From contig CAJWQG010000032.1 in the NCBI GenBank assembly GCA_913045175.1, positions 1 to 39,216 of the forward strand: a DNA stretch of 39,216 nucleotides, read 5' to 3'. Source of the stretch: an uncultured Gammaproteobacteria bacterium (GTDB lineage: Bacteria > Pseudomonadota > Gammaproteobacteria > Pseudomonadales > Azotimanducaceae). The notes under the pieces were generated by a model that saw nothing but the letters and a program-made list of their open reading frames with translations, had not been told where the DNA came from and searched no databases. Of the stretch, positions 12,473 to 21,770 are shown in pieces (position 1 is the stretch's first letter; every line of letters starts with the position of its first letter). Position numbers and translations under genes: made by a program.

Positions 12473-12639
12473 ATAGGTAGATGGTGTAGGAGGTTGCTTA
12501 ACAAGGGTGTAGTACCCTATATTCAACCCACCTCGAAAAGGAATACGAGGAAACAGACTGGGCTACCACGGCCTGCACGGAAGCAAGGAAGGGATTCAAA
12601 AACAGGAAGCGATTCGCGGGTCGTTTCCTGTTTCTTTTT
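12473..12639 (+). ncRNA. candidate CsrA/RsmA-titrating small RNA (RsmZ/CsrB-like)
   Basis: About 167 nt between a promoter and a strong terminator, in the nlpD-fdxA gap. It carries seven GGA motifs starting at 12489, 12540, 12549, 12579, 12587, 12592 and 12605. The GGA at 12540 is in the loop of a CCTCG/CGAGG hairpin (12531-12550). The one at 12579 is in the ACGGAA loop of a small GC-rich hairpin (12572-12588). GGTTG/CAACC around AGGGT/ACCCT forms a third stem (12492-12528). GGA in loops is what CsrA binds. In Pseudomonas rsmZ lies between rpoS and fdxA, the same position. csrA is present at 21576. It is longer than RsmZ (about 120 nt). The family assignment is by structure and locus, not sequence identity. 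Confidence 0.7.
12600..12639 (+). terminator. strong bidirectional intrinsic terminator
   Basis: A 13-bp stem (12600-12612 with 12621-12633, one G-U pair) encloses an 8-base loop and is followed by CTTTTT. On the minus strand the same stem is followed by a T-run, so it can also end fdxA transcripts, whose stop is at 12671. Confidence 0.85.
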
Positions 12640-12670
12640 GGGCTTTCGGAATGGGCCCGATTAAACCCGG

Positions 12671-12994
12671 TTATCTTTCAAGATGGTCAAGTTTTCCTTT
12701 AACCTCAGCCCATTCCTCGGCGTCATCCAAAGGTTCTTTTTTCTCAGTGATATTTGGCCAGGTCTCGGCTAGTTCAGCATTGAGTTCAAGAAAGACCTGC
12801 TCGTCTTCAGGTAGTTCATCCTCTGAGAATATCGCATCTACCGGACATTCCGGTTCACACAATGCACAGTCGATGCATTCGTCAGGATGGATAACGAGGA
12901 AGTTTGGACCTTCATAGAAACAGTCCACCGGGCAAACTTCTACACAATCGGTGTGCTTACACTTAATGCAGGCGTCACTCACCACAAACGTCAT
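12671..12994 (-). CDS. fdxA: 7Fe ferredoxin FdxA ([3Fe-4S][4Fe-4S])
   Basis: Small electron carrier of 107 residues. Cysteines at 9, 17, 21 and 50 fit the 3Fe-4S cluster, and 25, 40, 43 and 46 the 4Fe-4S cluster, as in Azotobacter ferredoxin I ([17 protein letters not shown], then [12 protein letters not shown]). The acidic C-terminal extension is typical of FdxA. An AAGGA ribosome site precedes ATG 12994. It lies between the small RNA (convergent) and mutS (same strand), as in Pseudomonas. Confidence 0.96.
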   Translation of the reverse strand: MTFVVSDACIKCKHTDCVEVCPVDCFYEGPNFLVIHPDECIDCALCEPECPVDAIFSEDELPEDEQVFLELNAELAETWPNITEKKEPLDDAEEWAEVKGKLDHLER

Positions 12995-13071
12995 ATTTCA
13001 GATCCTTTTGTTACAAATAAGTTGTTAGCTGTTACTTATAGCGGTGTAGGGCCGCCACTGAGAAAGACAGC

Positions 13072-13099
13072 ATTCTAGCAGTTTTTGCACGACGCACAA
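13072..13099 (-). promoter_or_regulatory. candidate promoter for fdxA
   Basis: On the minus strand, TTGTGC (13099-13094), 16 bp, then TAGAAT (13077-13072), just after the mutS stop. The -35 is weak and the -10 matches five of six. It would give fdxA its own transcript apart from mutS. Confidence 0.4.
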
Positions 13100-13101
13100 T
13101 A

Positions 13102-15648
13102 TCAGCCATCGTCGTCAAGTTCTCCTTTCAGCCGGTAAATTAGGTCGAGTGCTTCTCTGGGTGACAGGTTATCTGCGTCGACCTTGGCAAGCTTCTGTTC
13201 TAGCTGTTCAGAGGGTTGGCTGAATAGCTCGGATTGTTGCGGAGGACTACTCATACCGCTCGACTCTAGTTGATGCAGCTTTTGCTGTGCGAGTTCGATG
13301 ACAACGCTAGGTACACCTGCGAGTCTGGCGACCTGAATACCATAACTCTGGCTGGCGGGTCCTTCGTTCAGTGTATACATAAAAATTATCTGGTCATCGA
13401 ATTCCTGAGCAGTCAGATGTACGTTGTATGTACCTTCCAGTATGTCCGGCAGGTTAGTCATCTCAAAATAATGGGTGGCAAACAGCGTTAATGCTTTGAC
13501 CTTCTCACTCATATGGCAGGCCGAAGCCCACGCGAGAGACAGACCATCAAAAGTCGATGTGCCCCTGCCTATCTCATCGAGCAGTACCAGGCTTTTTTCA
13601 GTGGCATTGTTGAGGATCATAGCCGTTTCGGTCATTTCCACCATAAAGGTAGACCTGCCGCTTGCCAGATCGTCGGATGACCCAATTCGGGTAAAAATTC
13701 TGTCCATCTCACCCACGGTCGCAGCGTCAGCGGGTACAAAGCTGCCGATATGAGCGAGAATAACGATCTGTGCTGCCTGACGCATGTAGGTCGATTTTCC
13801 GCCCATGTTTGGGCCGGTGATGATAAGCATGCGGCGGTTCTGGTCCAATACAAGGTCATTGGCTACGAATGGGTCTGAAAGCATCTGCTCGACCACCAGA
13901 TGTCGACCTTCGCGAATATCTATAAGGGGTTCGTCGGACAATTGAGGTCGGGTAAGTCTTAAGGTAATAGCTCGCTCGGCAAGATTGGTGAGAATGTCGA
14001 GTTCGGATATAGCAGTTGCCGCCTGTTGAAGTGTTGCAAGCTCGCCCAGGAGAGTGTCGAGCAGGCCCTCATAGAGTTCCCGTTCTCGCGCCAATGCTCG
14101 GGACTTGCTGGACAATGCCTTGTCTTCGAATGTCTTAAGTTCGGGAGTAATGAATCGCTCAGCGTTCTTAAGGGTCTGTCGCCTGACATAATGGGCAGGG
14201 GCGCCTTCGGATTGCGCTCTGCTGACTTCGATGTAGTATCCGTGCACCCGGTTGTACCCGACTTTAAGTGTCGATAACCCTGTCTTTTCTCTCTCCTCGT
14301 TCTCTAACTGGACGAGGAAGTCTGCCGCGTTCTCACTGATTCCACGCAATTCATCCAGGTCCTCGTCGTATCCCGGCGCGATGACACCGCCCTCGCGAAT
14401 GACCACCGGGGGATTGTCGACGATAGCGTTCTCTAGTTCAGACGTGGTCGCCGGCAAGGGAGGGCAGAGTGCTGCCAGTTCTTTGATCCTCGGTACCTGA
14501 ATATCTGAGAGTAGCTCGTTGAGTGAGGGTAACGCCAAAAGTGAATCTCGAAGTCGTGCCAGATCCCTCGGCCGTGCTGAACGTAGTGCTACCCTTGCCA
14601 GGATTCTTTCGATGTCCCCGATCTGCTGTAGATGTGGCACCAGCATTTCGTAAGTATAGTTATCGGTTAAATACTCAATCGCATCCATGCGGGCTTCTCT
14701 CTGACTACGATCTCGAATCGGGCGATTGATCCATCGTTTAAGCAGGCGACCTCCCATGGCCGTTTGGGTGTTATTCATCACATGGAAAAGTGTGTTGTCG
14801 GTTTCCCCTGAAATGTTTGTATCGAGTTCCAGGTTTCGTCGAGAGGCGGCATCGATGATTACAGCGTCATCTGTATTCAAAAGTCGAAGCGGCTGGATAT
14901 GAGGAAGTTCGGCTCGCTGGGTTTCTTTCACGTAGGCCAGCAGTGAACCCGCCGCTGCGATCGCGAGTGGTTCGTCAGCACAGCCAAACCCACTGAGATC
15001 TCGGGTTCGATATTGTTTGGTCAGTGTCTTTTCTGCGCTGACCAGGTCGAACTCCCACGCAGGTCGTTGACGGTTACCTACATGATCTGCCACCGATGGA
15101 GGGTATTCGACAGCATCTGATGTTATAAGCTCAGCGGGACGTAAACGATTGAGCTCGTTGACCAGTGATTCTTGATCGTCCAGTTGCTGAAGTTCGAACC
15201 TTCCGCTGGCGAGATCAAGTATAGCGAGGCCCCAGGTTCCACTATCGCCAGTGATACAGGCTATTAGGTTGTCCTGATTGGCATCGAGAAGGGAGTCTTC
15301 TGTCAGTGTGCCTGGAGTAACGACGCGCACTACCTGTCGTTCCACCGGACCTTTTGCAAGAGCGGGATCACCGATCTGTTCACAGATCGCTACAGATACG
15401 CCTTGTTTGACCAAACGAGCGAGGTAAGAATCGACGGAGTGGTAAGGGACACCACACATTGGTATGGGCTCGCCTGCGGATTGGCCACGCGAAGTAAGGG
15501 TGATGTCGAGAATGTCGGCGGCTCGTTTAGCGTCATCGAAAAAGAGTTCGTAGAAGTCGCCCATGCGGTAGAACAACAGTTCATCGCCAAGAGTAGCCTT
15601 GATGCTCAGGAACTGCTGCATCATGGGTGTATGCGTTGATGCGTTCAT
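13102..15648 (-). CDS. mutS: DNA mismatch repair protein MutS
   Basis: Recognises mismatches and recruits MutL. It has 848 residues, close to E. coli (853). The mismatch-reading F-x-E motif is Phe32-Tyr33-Glu34 in GDFYELF. The Walker A motif GPNMGGKST is at 612-620, followed by the Walker [21 protein letters not shown] and the ATHYFE segment. The C-terminal tail is rich in Gln and Ser and holds the dimerisation region. It is transcribed away from recA. The ribosome site before ATG 15648 is weak. Confidence 0.98.
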   Translation of the reverse strand: MNASTHTPMMQQFLSIKATLGDELLFYRMGDFYELFFDDAKRAADILDITLTSRGQSAGEPIPMCGVPYHSVDSYLARLVKQGVSVAICEQIGDPALAKGPVERQVVRVVTPGTLTEDSLLDANQDNLIACITGDSGTWGLAILDLASGRFELQQLDDQESLVNELNRLRPAELITSDAVEYPPSVADHVGNRQRPAWEFDLVSAEKTLTKQYRTRDLSGFGCADEPLAIAAAGSLLAYVKETQRAELPHIQPLRLLNTDDAVIIDAASRRNLELDTNISGETDNTLFHVMNNTQTAMGGRLLKRWINRPIRDRSQREARMDAIEYLTDNYTYEMLVPHLQQIGDIERILARVALRSARPRDLARLRDSLLALPSLNELLSDIQVPRIKELAALCPPLPATTSELENAIVDNPPVVIREGGVIAPGYDEDLDELRGISENAADFLVQLENEEREKTGLSTLKVGYNRVHGYYIEVSRAQSEGAPAHYVRRQTLKNAERFITPELKTFEDKALSSKSRALARERELYEGLLDTLLGELATLQQAATAISELDILTNLAERAITLRLTRPQLSDEPLIDIREGRHLVVEQMLSDPFVANDLVLDQNRRMLIITGPNMGGKSTYMRQAAQIVILAHIGSFVPADAATVGEMDRIFTRIGSSDDLASGRSTFMVEMTETAMILNNATEKSLVLLDEIGRGTSTFDGLSLAWASACHMSEKVKALTLFATHYFEMTNLPDILEGTYNVHLTAQEFDDQIIFMYTLNEGPASQSYGIQVARLAGVPSVVIELAQQKLHQLESSGMSSPPQQSELFSQPSEQLEQKLAKVDADNLSPREALDLIYRLKGELDDDG

Positions 15649-15716
15649 TGCGGGACAGTTTACTTAATTACAGGTACAGCAGCACAGGACCGAAATAAGA
15701 AAAACTAAAAAAGAAT

Positions 15717-15761
15717 TTGGCGTTTTTCAGATTATATGGATAATACTGTACATATAAACAG
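15717..15761 (+). promoter_or_regulatory. recA promoter with LexA box
   Basis: TTGGCG (15717-15722), 16 bp, GATAAT (15739-15744). The SOS box CTGTACATATAAACAG (15746-15761) fits the CTGT-N8-ACAG consensus of gammaproteobacterial LexA and covers the expected start near 15751. LexA bound here would block initiation until DNA damage. Confidence 0.85.
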
Positions 15762-15810
15762 GCATAGTTATTTAGACAGTAGTGGGGCAGCAGGCATAGC
15801 GGGATAGATA

Positions 15811-15873
15811 GCAGCTGAGAGTAGCGGGATAGCAGCTGAGAGTAGCGGGATAGCAGCTGAGAGTAGCGGGATA
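15811..15873 (+). repeat. three perfect 21-bp tandem repeats in recA leader
   Basis: Three identical 21-bp units (15811-15831, 15832-15852, 15853-15873), each with the palindrome CAGCTG and ending GCGGGATA. A partial, degenerate copy precedes them (about 15789-15807). They lie between the SOS box and the recA start, so they would be part of the recA mRNA leader. Unit number could vary by slippage. They are not a CRISPR, because there are no spacers. Confidence 0.95.
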
Positions 15874-15916
15874 ACAGGCCTAAAAGAACAATTATTTAAA
15901 CGTAAAAGAGGAAACC

Positions 15917-16993
15917 ATGGATAACGATAATAGCAATGGCAAGGGCGGCGAGAATAACGGTGAGAAAGATAAGGCACTCACCGCCGCACTATCCCAAATA
16001 GAGCGTCAGTTCGGTAAAGGCGCAATGATGCGACTGGGGGACGCGCCTCAGGAGCAGATTCCTTCAATCTCGACTGGTTCGCTGGGGTTAGATGTCGCTC
16101 TTGGAATTGGCGGTCTCCCTCGCGGCAGAGTGGTTGAAGTATTTGGGCCTGAGTCTTCTGGAAAGACCACCCTCACCCTGCAGGTTGTAGCCGAGTGTCA
16201 AAAAGCGGGAGGCACCTGTGCCTTTATCGATGCGGAACATGCTTTGGATCCTCAATATGCCCAGAATCTGGGTGTAAATATTGATGATCTGTTGGTTTCT
16301 CAACCGGATACGGGCGAACAGGCACTGGAAATATGCGATATGATCGTTCGCTCGGGTGCAGTCGATGTGGTTATTGTGGATTCTGTTGCGGCGCTTACGC
16401 CAAAGGCTGAGATTGAAGGTGATATGGGCGATCACCATGTAGGGCTACAGGCCAGGTTGATGAGCCAGGCACTTCGAAAGATGACAGCGAACATCAAAAA
16501 TTCCAATACCCTGGTCATTTTCATCAATCAGATTCGCATGAAGATTGGCGTTATGTTCGGTAGTCCGGAAACAACGACAGGGGGTAATGCTCTTAAGTTT
16601 TACTCTTCTGTACGCCTGGATATTCGTCGGATTGGCGCTATCAAGGAAGGTGATGAGATTGTTGGTAATGAAACCAGAGTCAAGGTCATAAAAAACAAAG
16701 TGGCGCCTCCCTTTAAGCAGACAGAATTCCAGATCATGTACGGCACGGGCATCTACCGTTTAGGTGAGATCATTGATCTTGGTGTCCAGGAAGGCCTGAT
16801 CGACAAGGCTGGCGCCTGGTATAGCTACAACGGTGACCGAATTGGTCAGGGTAAGAAAAATGCTGCTGCCTACCTCAATGAGAATCCTGCTATGGGCGCG
16901 GAAATAGACAAACTATTACGTGCAAAACTGTTGGGTGACACAGATACGCCTGAAGAGGAAGTCGATAATGTCACTCCAATTAGTGGCACATAG
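15917..16993 (+). CDS. recA: recombinase RecA
   Basis: DNA-dependent ATPase that drives strand exchange and LexA self-cleavage. It has 358 residues, with Walker [10 protein letters not shown] at 77-85, the [11 protein letters not shown] segment, and the DNA-binding loop region around [12 protein letters not shown]. The N-terminus has an extra hydrophilic stretch rich in Asn, Gly and Lys before the usual LxxALxQIEKQFGKG start. AGAGG lies six bases before ATG 15917. The leader is unusually long (about 165 nt) and carries the tandem repeats. Confidence 0.98.
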   Translation: MDNDNSNGKGGENNGEKDKALTAALSQIERQFGKGAMMRLGDAPQEQIPSISTGSLGLDVALGIGGLPRGRVVEVFGPESSGKTTLTLQVVAECQKAGGTCAFIDAEHALDPQYAQNLGVNIDDLLVSQPDTGEQALEICDMIVRSGAVDVVIVDSVAALTPKAEIEGDMGDHHVGLQARLMSQALRKMTANIKNSNTLVIFINQIRMKIGVMFGSPETTTGGNALKFYSSVRLDIRRIGAIKEGDEIVGNETRVKVIKNKVAPPFKQTEFQIMYGTGIYRLGEIIDLGVQEGLIDKAGAWYSYNGDRIGQGKKNAAAYLNENPAMGAEIDKLLRAKLLGDTDTPEEEVDNVTPISGT

Positions 16994-17008
16994 TATTTAG
17001 CGGTACAT

Positions 17009-17029
17009 AGTATTTTTTCGGAAAATACT
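17009..17029 (+). promoter_or_regulatory. hairpin directly before recX start
   Basis: A perfect 8-bp stem, AGTATTTT with AAAATACT, around a TTCGG loop, ends two bases before the recX ATG. It covers the only purine-rich stretch (GGAAAA) that could serve as a ribosome site. It has no T-run after it, so it is a poor terminator. A 14-bp near-repeat (16985-16998 and 17002-17015, one mismatch) leads into it. It may keep RecX low relative to RecA. Confidence 0.55.
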
Positions 17030-17031
17030 TG

Positions 17032-17466
17032 ATGCAAGAAACTTCAATTCGCCGCGCCGCAATGGACTTGTTGGCGCGTCGAGAACACTCTCGTACCGAG
17101 TTGTATAGAAAGTTGTTGCGACGCTTTCCGTATGATTCCGAGCTGATTGAGAATGAGATAGAAACCCTTAACGGTGAAGGCCTGCAAAGTGACCTGAGAT
17201 TAGCAGAAGCTTTTGCGCGCAGTCGTGCGAACAGAGGCCAGGGGCCTGTGAAGATTCGTGCGGAACTTCGGGGCAAGGGTGTTGCTGATTCTGATATTGA
17301 GACAGCCTTCACTCACTGCAACACCGATTGGTTTGAGCAGGTGGCCCTTGTCGCGCAGAGACGTTTTGGGGATGAGCCACCGGAGGATGCCAAAGAGCGA
17401 GCCAAACGGAATAGATTCCTCCAGCAGCGCGGATTTTCATTCGATGAAATCGGTACGCTATATTAG
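17032..17466 (+). CDS. recX: regulatory protein RecX
   Basis: Inhibits RecA by capping or destabilising its filaments. It has 144 residues made of three-helix repeats. RRAAMDLLARREHSRTELYRKLLRR at the start and RRFG with RFLQQRGFSFDEI at the end are the usual RecX landmarks. ATG 17032 is chosen over TTG 17029, which lies at the end of the hairpin stem. It follows recA by 38 bases on the same strand and is probably read through from the SOS promoter. Confidence 0.93.
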   Translation: MQETSIRRAAMDLLARREHSRTELYRKLLRRFPYDSELIENEIETLNGEGLQSDLRLAEAFARSRANRGQGPVKIRAELRGKGVADSDIETAFTHCNTDWFEQVALVAQRRFGDEPPEDAKERAKRNRFLQQRGFSFDEIGTLY

Positions 17467-17583
17467 TAGTGATTCTTAAGATATTGCCTGTAACAACGTG
17501 AACATGGTTTCTGTGAAGGAATTTCGGTATCTTAGCGACCTTGTTTCTCCCAAGTGTTAAGAGTGTCACATTTGAGCTTACCT

Positions 17584-17631
17584 ATGGATAGCCGTGTTTT
17601 TTTTGCCATGTTAGATACCCCCCTTGGATAG
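17584..17631 (+). CDS. short ORF before alaS, possible leader peptide
   Basis: ATG 17584 opens 15 codons (MDSRVFFAMLDTPLG) ending at a TAG that overlaps codons 2-3 of alaS. Its first 13 bases resemble the alaS start: ATGGATAGCCGTG against TTGGATAGTCGGG, so both begin Met-Asp-Ser-Arg. There is no strong ribosome site before it. It may be a remnant of a start duplication or a translated leader; the sequence alone cannot decide. Confidence 0.3.
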   Translation: MDSRVFFAMLDTPLG

Positions 17632-20218
17632 TCGGGAGCTACGACAGGCTTTTTTGGATTTTTTTGCCAGTAAGGGCCATCAGATCGTGGAGTCATCCTC
17701 GTTGGTTCCTGACAACGACCCTACACTACTGTTTACCAACGCAGGTATGGTGCAGTTTAAGGATGCGTTCGCTTTACGTGAGAATCGGGGTTATACGCGA
17801 GCGGTAAGCTGCCAGAGGTGTATGCGTGCAGGCGGACAGCACAACGATTTGGACAACGTAGGTTATACGGCACGCCATCACACATTTTTCGAGATGCTGG
17901 GTAACTTTTCCTTTGGTGATTATTTCAAGGAAGAAGCCATAGCTTTCGCGTGGGAGTTCTTGACTGAGGTGATTAAGCTGCCACCAGAAAGACTCTGGGT
18001 GACGATTCACACCGATGATGATGAAGCGTTTCGCATCTGGACCGAAGACATAGGTTTCGATGCGAACCGAGTGACCAGACTTGCAGATAACTTCTGGCGA
18101 ATGGGAGATACCGGTCCTTGTGGACCAAACTCGGAAATTTTCTATGATCATGGCCCTGAAATCCCTGGCGGCCCACCGGGATCACCGGATGATGAGCTCG
18201 ATCGCTATGTGGAGATCTGGAACCTGGTCTTTACCCAGTATGACCGTGCGAAAGACGGTACGCTAACGCCACTGCCCAAACCATGCGTTGATACAGGCAT
18301 GGGCATGGAGAGAGTATCGGCAATACTTCAGGTCGTACACGACAATTATGATATTGATCTGTTTGTGCAACTACGAAAAAGCATCGCGGAAGCATTGGAT
18401 CGATCAGATACTGAAGACCCCTCCGTTAAAGTAATCGCGGATCACATTCGTGCTGCAGCATTCCTTATCGCTGACGGTGTTCTGCCGTCCAATGCCGGGC
18501 GTGGCTATGTGATGAGGCGGATTATCCGTCGTGCGTTACGTCACGGGCACAAGCTGCAATCCAAGGGGACGTTTTTCCACAAACTGGTTGATCCCCTGGT
18601 GGATCAAATGGGAGATACGTATCCACTACTTGTAAGCACGCAGGATCAGATTAAGAAAATCCTGGAGAAAGAAGAACATCAGTTTAGCGAGACGCTCGAC
18701 CAGGGTATGAAGATCCTGGCGGAAGCCATCGAGGATCTGGACGGTAAGCAGATCCCCGGGGAAGTTGTTTTCAAGCTATATGACACCTATGGATTTCCGA
18801 CTGACCTGACAGAAGATATTGCGCGAGAACGTGACCTGACGTTGGACATGCAGGGCTTCGATCGAGAGATGCAGCAACAAAAGGAGCGAGCTCGTGCCGC
18901 CAGCAAATTTGCTGCTGAGGAGTTAGCGCAGCTCAATCTTGACTATCAAACCGAATTCACCGGATATGAAGCATTGGACGGCGAGAGTAATGTCCTGGCC
19001 CTGTTCAATGGAGAGACTTCAGTGGAATCCTGTGCTGAAGGAGATCAGTGCGTTCTGGTAGTTGATAGCACACCATTTTATGCAGAGTCAGGCGGCCAGG
19101 TAGGAGATATAGGTCGCTTTTATGGCAACGGTGTATCCGTTGATGTGAAAGACACGGTAAAAGACGGTGAGACTTTCGTGCATAAGGTGGAAGTTACTGA
19201 TGGCACCGTTAATGTGGGCGATCTGCTGAACTCAGAGGTGGACGCTGATCTTCGCGGTGCAACAAGACGCAATCACTCTGCTACACATCTTCTGCATGCC
19301 GCGTTGCGAGAAGTGCTGGGTGATCACGTGAACCAGCGTGGATCACTGGTTGAACCGGAACGCCTACGCTTTGACTTCTCCCACTTTGATGCAGTCACAC
19401 CTGATGAGCTTCGTCAGATTGAAAGGCGAGTTAACGAGCAGATTCGCCATAATAGTGAGATTCAAACCGAAGTCATGGGTATTGATGAAGCACGTGCGTA
19501 TGGTGCCATGGCACTGTTCGGTGAAAAATACTCAGAAGAAGTTCGAGTACTTACGATGGGTGACGGGTATTCCATAGAGCTATGTGGGGGGACCCATGCC
19601 AGCCGTACTGGGGACATCGCGGTTTTCCAGATTATTGATGAGCATGGAATCGCATCTGGTGTGAGACGAATAGAAGCGACTACGGGCGAGCATGTGATAG
19701 ATCGCATGGAAAGCCTCGGCGAAACGGTGCAGGTGAGCAAAGAATTACTGCGCGCGGATAAAACTGGTGAGGTTGTAGATAAGCTGAAGCAACTGATCGA
19801 GCAAAACAAACGCCTCGAGAAGGAAGTGTCGCAACTTAATATGAAGCTAGCTAGTGGTGCGGGTAATGATTTTTCCGACGCAGCGGTGGAGATAAAGGGC
19901 GCAAAGCTGATTGTCAGTCAGCTCGATGGGGCGGATGCCAAGTCCTTACCCGGCGCGCTGGACCAACTAAAAAACAAGGTGGGCTCCGGTGCCGTAGTGC
20001 TTGCATTAGTGGGTGATGGCCGCATCAGTCTTATTGCGGGTGTGACCAAGGATCTAACCGACAAACTTAATGCGGGAGAACTGGTTAACTTCGTGGCCAA
20101 TCAGGTGGGTGGTAAAGGTGGTGGCAGACCCGACATGGCTCGAGCCGGTGGAAATGATATCGAAAAGTTACCAGAGGCCCTGAATAGCGTCGCAGCATAT
20201 GTCGAGGAGCGGCTTTAA
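17624..20218 (+). CDS. alaS: alanyl-tRNA synthetase
   Basis: Charges tRNA-Ala. It has 864 residues. The aminoacylation domain starts LRQAFLDFFASKGHQ and contains GYTARHHTFFEMLGNFSFGDYFK. The editing domain has HSATHLLHAAL and CGGTHASRTGDI, which hold its zinc ligands. The C-terminal oligomerisation/C-Ala part ends with GGKGGGRPDMARAGG. The start must be TTG 17624: an in-frame TAG lies at 17612, no ATG is available, and homology begins at once. No Shine-Dalgarno is visible (the preceding bases are a C-run), which is odd for so highly expressed an enzyme. Confidence 0.97.
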   Translation: MDSRELRQAFLDFFASKGHQIVESSSLVPDNDPTLLFTNAGMVQFKDAFALRENRGYTRAVSCQRCMRAGGQHNDLDNVGYTARHHTFFEMLGNFSFGDYFKEEAIAFAWEFLTEVIKLPPERLWVTIHTDDDEAFRIWTEDIGFDANRVTRLADNFWRMGDTGPCGPNSEIFYDHGPEIPGGPPGSPDDELDRYVEIWNLVFTQYDRAKDGTLTPLPKPCVDTGMGMERVSAILQVVHDNYDIDLFVQLRKSIAEALDRSDTEDPSVKVIADHIRAAAFLIADGVLPSNAGRGYVMRRIIRRALRHGHKLQSKGTFFHKLVDPLVDQMGDTYPLLVSTQDQIKKILEKEEHQFSETLDQGMKILAEAIEDLDGKQIPGEVVFKLYDTYGFPTDLTEDIARERDLTLDMQGFDREMQQQKERARAASKFAAEELAQLNLDYQTEFTGYEALDGESNVLALFNGETSVESCAEGDQCVLVVDSTPFYAESGGQVGDIGRFYGNGVSVDVKDTVKDGETFVHKVEVTDGTVNVGDLLNSEVDADLRGATRRNHSATHLLHAALREVLGDHVNQRGSLVEPERLRFDFSHFDAVTPDELRQIERRVNEQIRHNSEIQTEVMGIDEARAYGAMALFGEKYSEEVRVLTMGDGYSIELCGGTHASRTGDIAVFQIIDEHGIASGVRRIEATTGEHVIDRMESLGETVQVSKELLRADKTGEVVDKLKQLIEQNKRLEKEVSQLNMKLASGAGNDFSDAAVEIKGAKLIVSQLDGADAKSLPGALDQLKNKVGSGAVVLALVGDGRISLIAGVTKDLTDKLNAGELVNFVANQVGGKGGGRPDMARAGGNDIEKLPEALNSVAAYVEERL

Positions 20219-20287
20219 TCTCCCTGGCAGGTTCACTTTTAGCTGCATTCTCTTTAAGATGCGCACCCCGTAACTAAGGTCAAACAA

Positions 20288-21523
20288 ATGTCTTTTGTGG
20301 TACAGAAGTTCGGCGGGACTTCAGTAGCGTCTGTCGATCATATTGAAAATGTTGCCAGGAAAATCATGGCAGCTCGCGAGCGCGGTGATCAAGTTGCGGC
20401 GGTAGTATCTGCTATGGGCGACCAAACCGATAGACTAGACAGTCTAGCAAAGGAAGTTGGCTTCAATGGTGAGGGCTCCAGGCGCGAAATTGATGTGCTG
20501 TTGTCGAGTGGTGAGCAGGTCACTATGGCGGTACTTTCGATGGTATTGATGAAGCTTGGTTGCCCCGCGAAATCGTTCACCGGGAGGCAAGCGGGCATAT
20601 TGACGGACTCATCTCATACTCGTGCTCGAATTCAGAGTATTGATACCGAGGCGTTACGTTCATCCTTGGACAGAGGAGAGGTGCCGGTGGTAGCGGGGTT
20701 CCAGGGAATAGATGACGCAGGTGATATTACGACTTTTGGTCGAGGTGGTTCTGATACTACTGCGGTAGCTCTGGCCGCAGTGCTGGGGGCAGATGAGTGT
20801 CAAATATTTACGGACGTCGAAGGGGTCTATACGACGGACCCGCGTGCGGTAGATACGGCGCGGCTTATGGAGCAAGTGACCTTCGAAGAAATGCTCGAAC
20901 TGGCCAGTCTTGGGTCTCGAGTACTACATTCGCGGGCAGTTGAATTTGCCAGTAAATACCAGGTCCCACTCCGGGTCCTTTCCACCTTTGAAGATGGCCC
21001 AGGTACGCTAATTACTAAAGAGGATTCAAACATGGAACAGCCCATCATATCGGGTATTGCGTTCACGAGGGACGAGGCGAAGCTCACTGTTCTTGGTGTT
21101 GAAGATGTGCCGGGAATAGCCTGGAAGATATTGGGTCCAATCAGTGAGGCAAACATCGAGGTCGACATGATTTTGCAGAATGTCGCCGCGGATAACACCA
21201 CTGATTTCACTTTTACCGTTAGTCGGGAAGACTATGAGGAAGCCATGGACATTCTTGGAAAAGTCGCCAATGATATACATGCGCGCGAGGTGACCGGTGA
21301 CAATAAAATAGCGAAGCTTTCAATGGTTGGCGTCGGGATGCGCTCACATGCGGGCGTGGCTAGCAAAATGTTTGAGGTATTAGCGGAAAAATCAATTAAT
21401 ATTCAAATGATATCGACTTCTGAGATTAAGGTTTCGGTAGTTATTGGCGAAGAGTATATAGAGTTGGCAACTCGCGCATTGCATTCGGCCTTTGATTTGG
21501 AGGAACAGGGTATTAAATCCTAG
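20288..21523 (+). CDS. lysC: aspartate kinase (monofunctional)
   Basis: Phosphorylates aspartate, the first step to lysine, threonine, methionine and diaminopimelate. It has 411 residues: the kinase domain opens VVQKFGGTSVASVDHI, then GRGGSDTTAVALAA and FTDVEGVYTTDPR, followed by two C-terminal ACT domains (about 265-410) that bind feedback inhibitors. Length and layout match the Pseudomonas class of aspartokinase, not the fused ThrA/MetL forms. AAGGT precedes ATG 20288. The order alaS-lysC-csrA is conserved in gammaproteobacteria. Confidence 0.97.
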   Translation: MSFVVQKFGGTSVASVDHIENVARKIMAARERGDQVAAVVSAMGDQTDRLDSLAKEVGFNGEGSRREIDVLLSSGEQVTMAVLSMVLMKLGCPAKSFTGRQAGILTDSSHTRARIQSIDTEALRSSLDRGEVPVVAGFQGIDDAGDITTFGRGGSDTTAVALAAVLGADECQIFTDVEGVYTTDPRAVDTARLMEQVTFEEMLELASLGSRVLHSRAVEFASKYQVPLRVLSTFEDGPGTLITKEDSNMEQPIISGIAFTRDEAKLTVLGVEDVPGIAWKILGPISEANIEVDMILQNVAADNTTDFTFTVSREDYEEAMDILGKVANDIHAREVTGDNKIAKLSMVGVGMRSHAGVASKMFEVLAEKSINIQMISTSEIKVSVVIGEEYIELATRALHSAFDLEEQGIKS

Positions 21524-21575
21524 CGGCGCAATCGTGTTGTGTGTCGAACAAGGAATGTAATTACAGGAGTGTAAA

Positions 21576-21767
21576 ATGCTTATATTGACGCGGCGAGTCG
21601 GTGAAACACTAATGATAGGCGATGATGTAACGGTTACCGTTCTAGGTGTTAAAGGCAATCAGGTGCGTGTTGGAGTAAGTGCGCCGAAGGAAGTGGCCGT
21701 TCATCGAGAAGAGATATATCAGCGCATTCAAACTGAAGGCGACGAACCAGAGGATGAGTCGCAGTAG
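21576..21767 (+). CDS. csrA: carbon storage/translation regulator CsrA (RsmA)
   Basis: Homodimeric RNA-binding protein that blocks or stabilises mRNAs at GGA motifs. It has 63 residues. The first strand [17 protein letters not shown] and the RNA-binding [12 protein letters not shown] segment, with the key Arg in VHREE, are intact. AGGAG lies seven bases before the ATG. Its own leader carries GGA in that ribosome site, a usual basis of autoregulation. A likely antagonist RNA is at 12473-12639. Immediately downstream are unusual repeats instead of the tRNA-Ser found there in E. coli. Confidence 0.97.
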   Translation: MLILTRRVGETLMIGDDVTVTVLGVKGNQVRVGVSAPKEVAVHREEIYQRIQTEGDEPEDESQ

Positions 21768-21770
21768 ATG

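Noticed and set aside
12473-12639. 6S RNA or tmRNA
   Set aside because: It lacks the long central bubble of 6S and the tRNA-like ends and tag ORF of tmRNA.
12464-12664. 66-codon ORF in the nlpD-fdxA gap
   Set aside because: It runs through the hairpins and terminator of the RNA candidate, has no ribosome site and no recognisable protein features; its composition (many Arg, Lys, Gly) reflects the GGA motifs.
15811-15873. CRISPR-like array
   Set aside because: The repeats are directly adjacent without spacers and no cas gene is nearby.
15768-15977. Minus-strand ORF with repeated PLLSAAI units over the recA leader
   Set aside because: It is a by-product of the 21-bp tandem repeats (a multiple of three) and overlaps the recA start and SOS promoter region.
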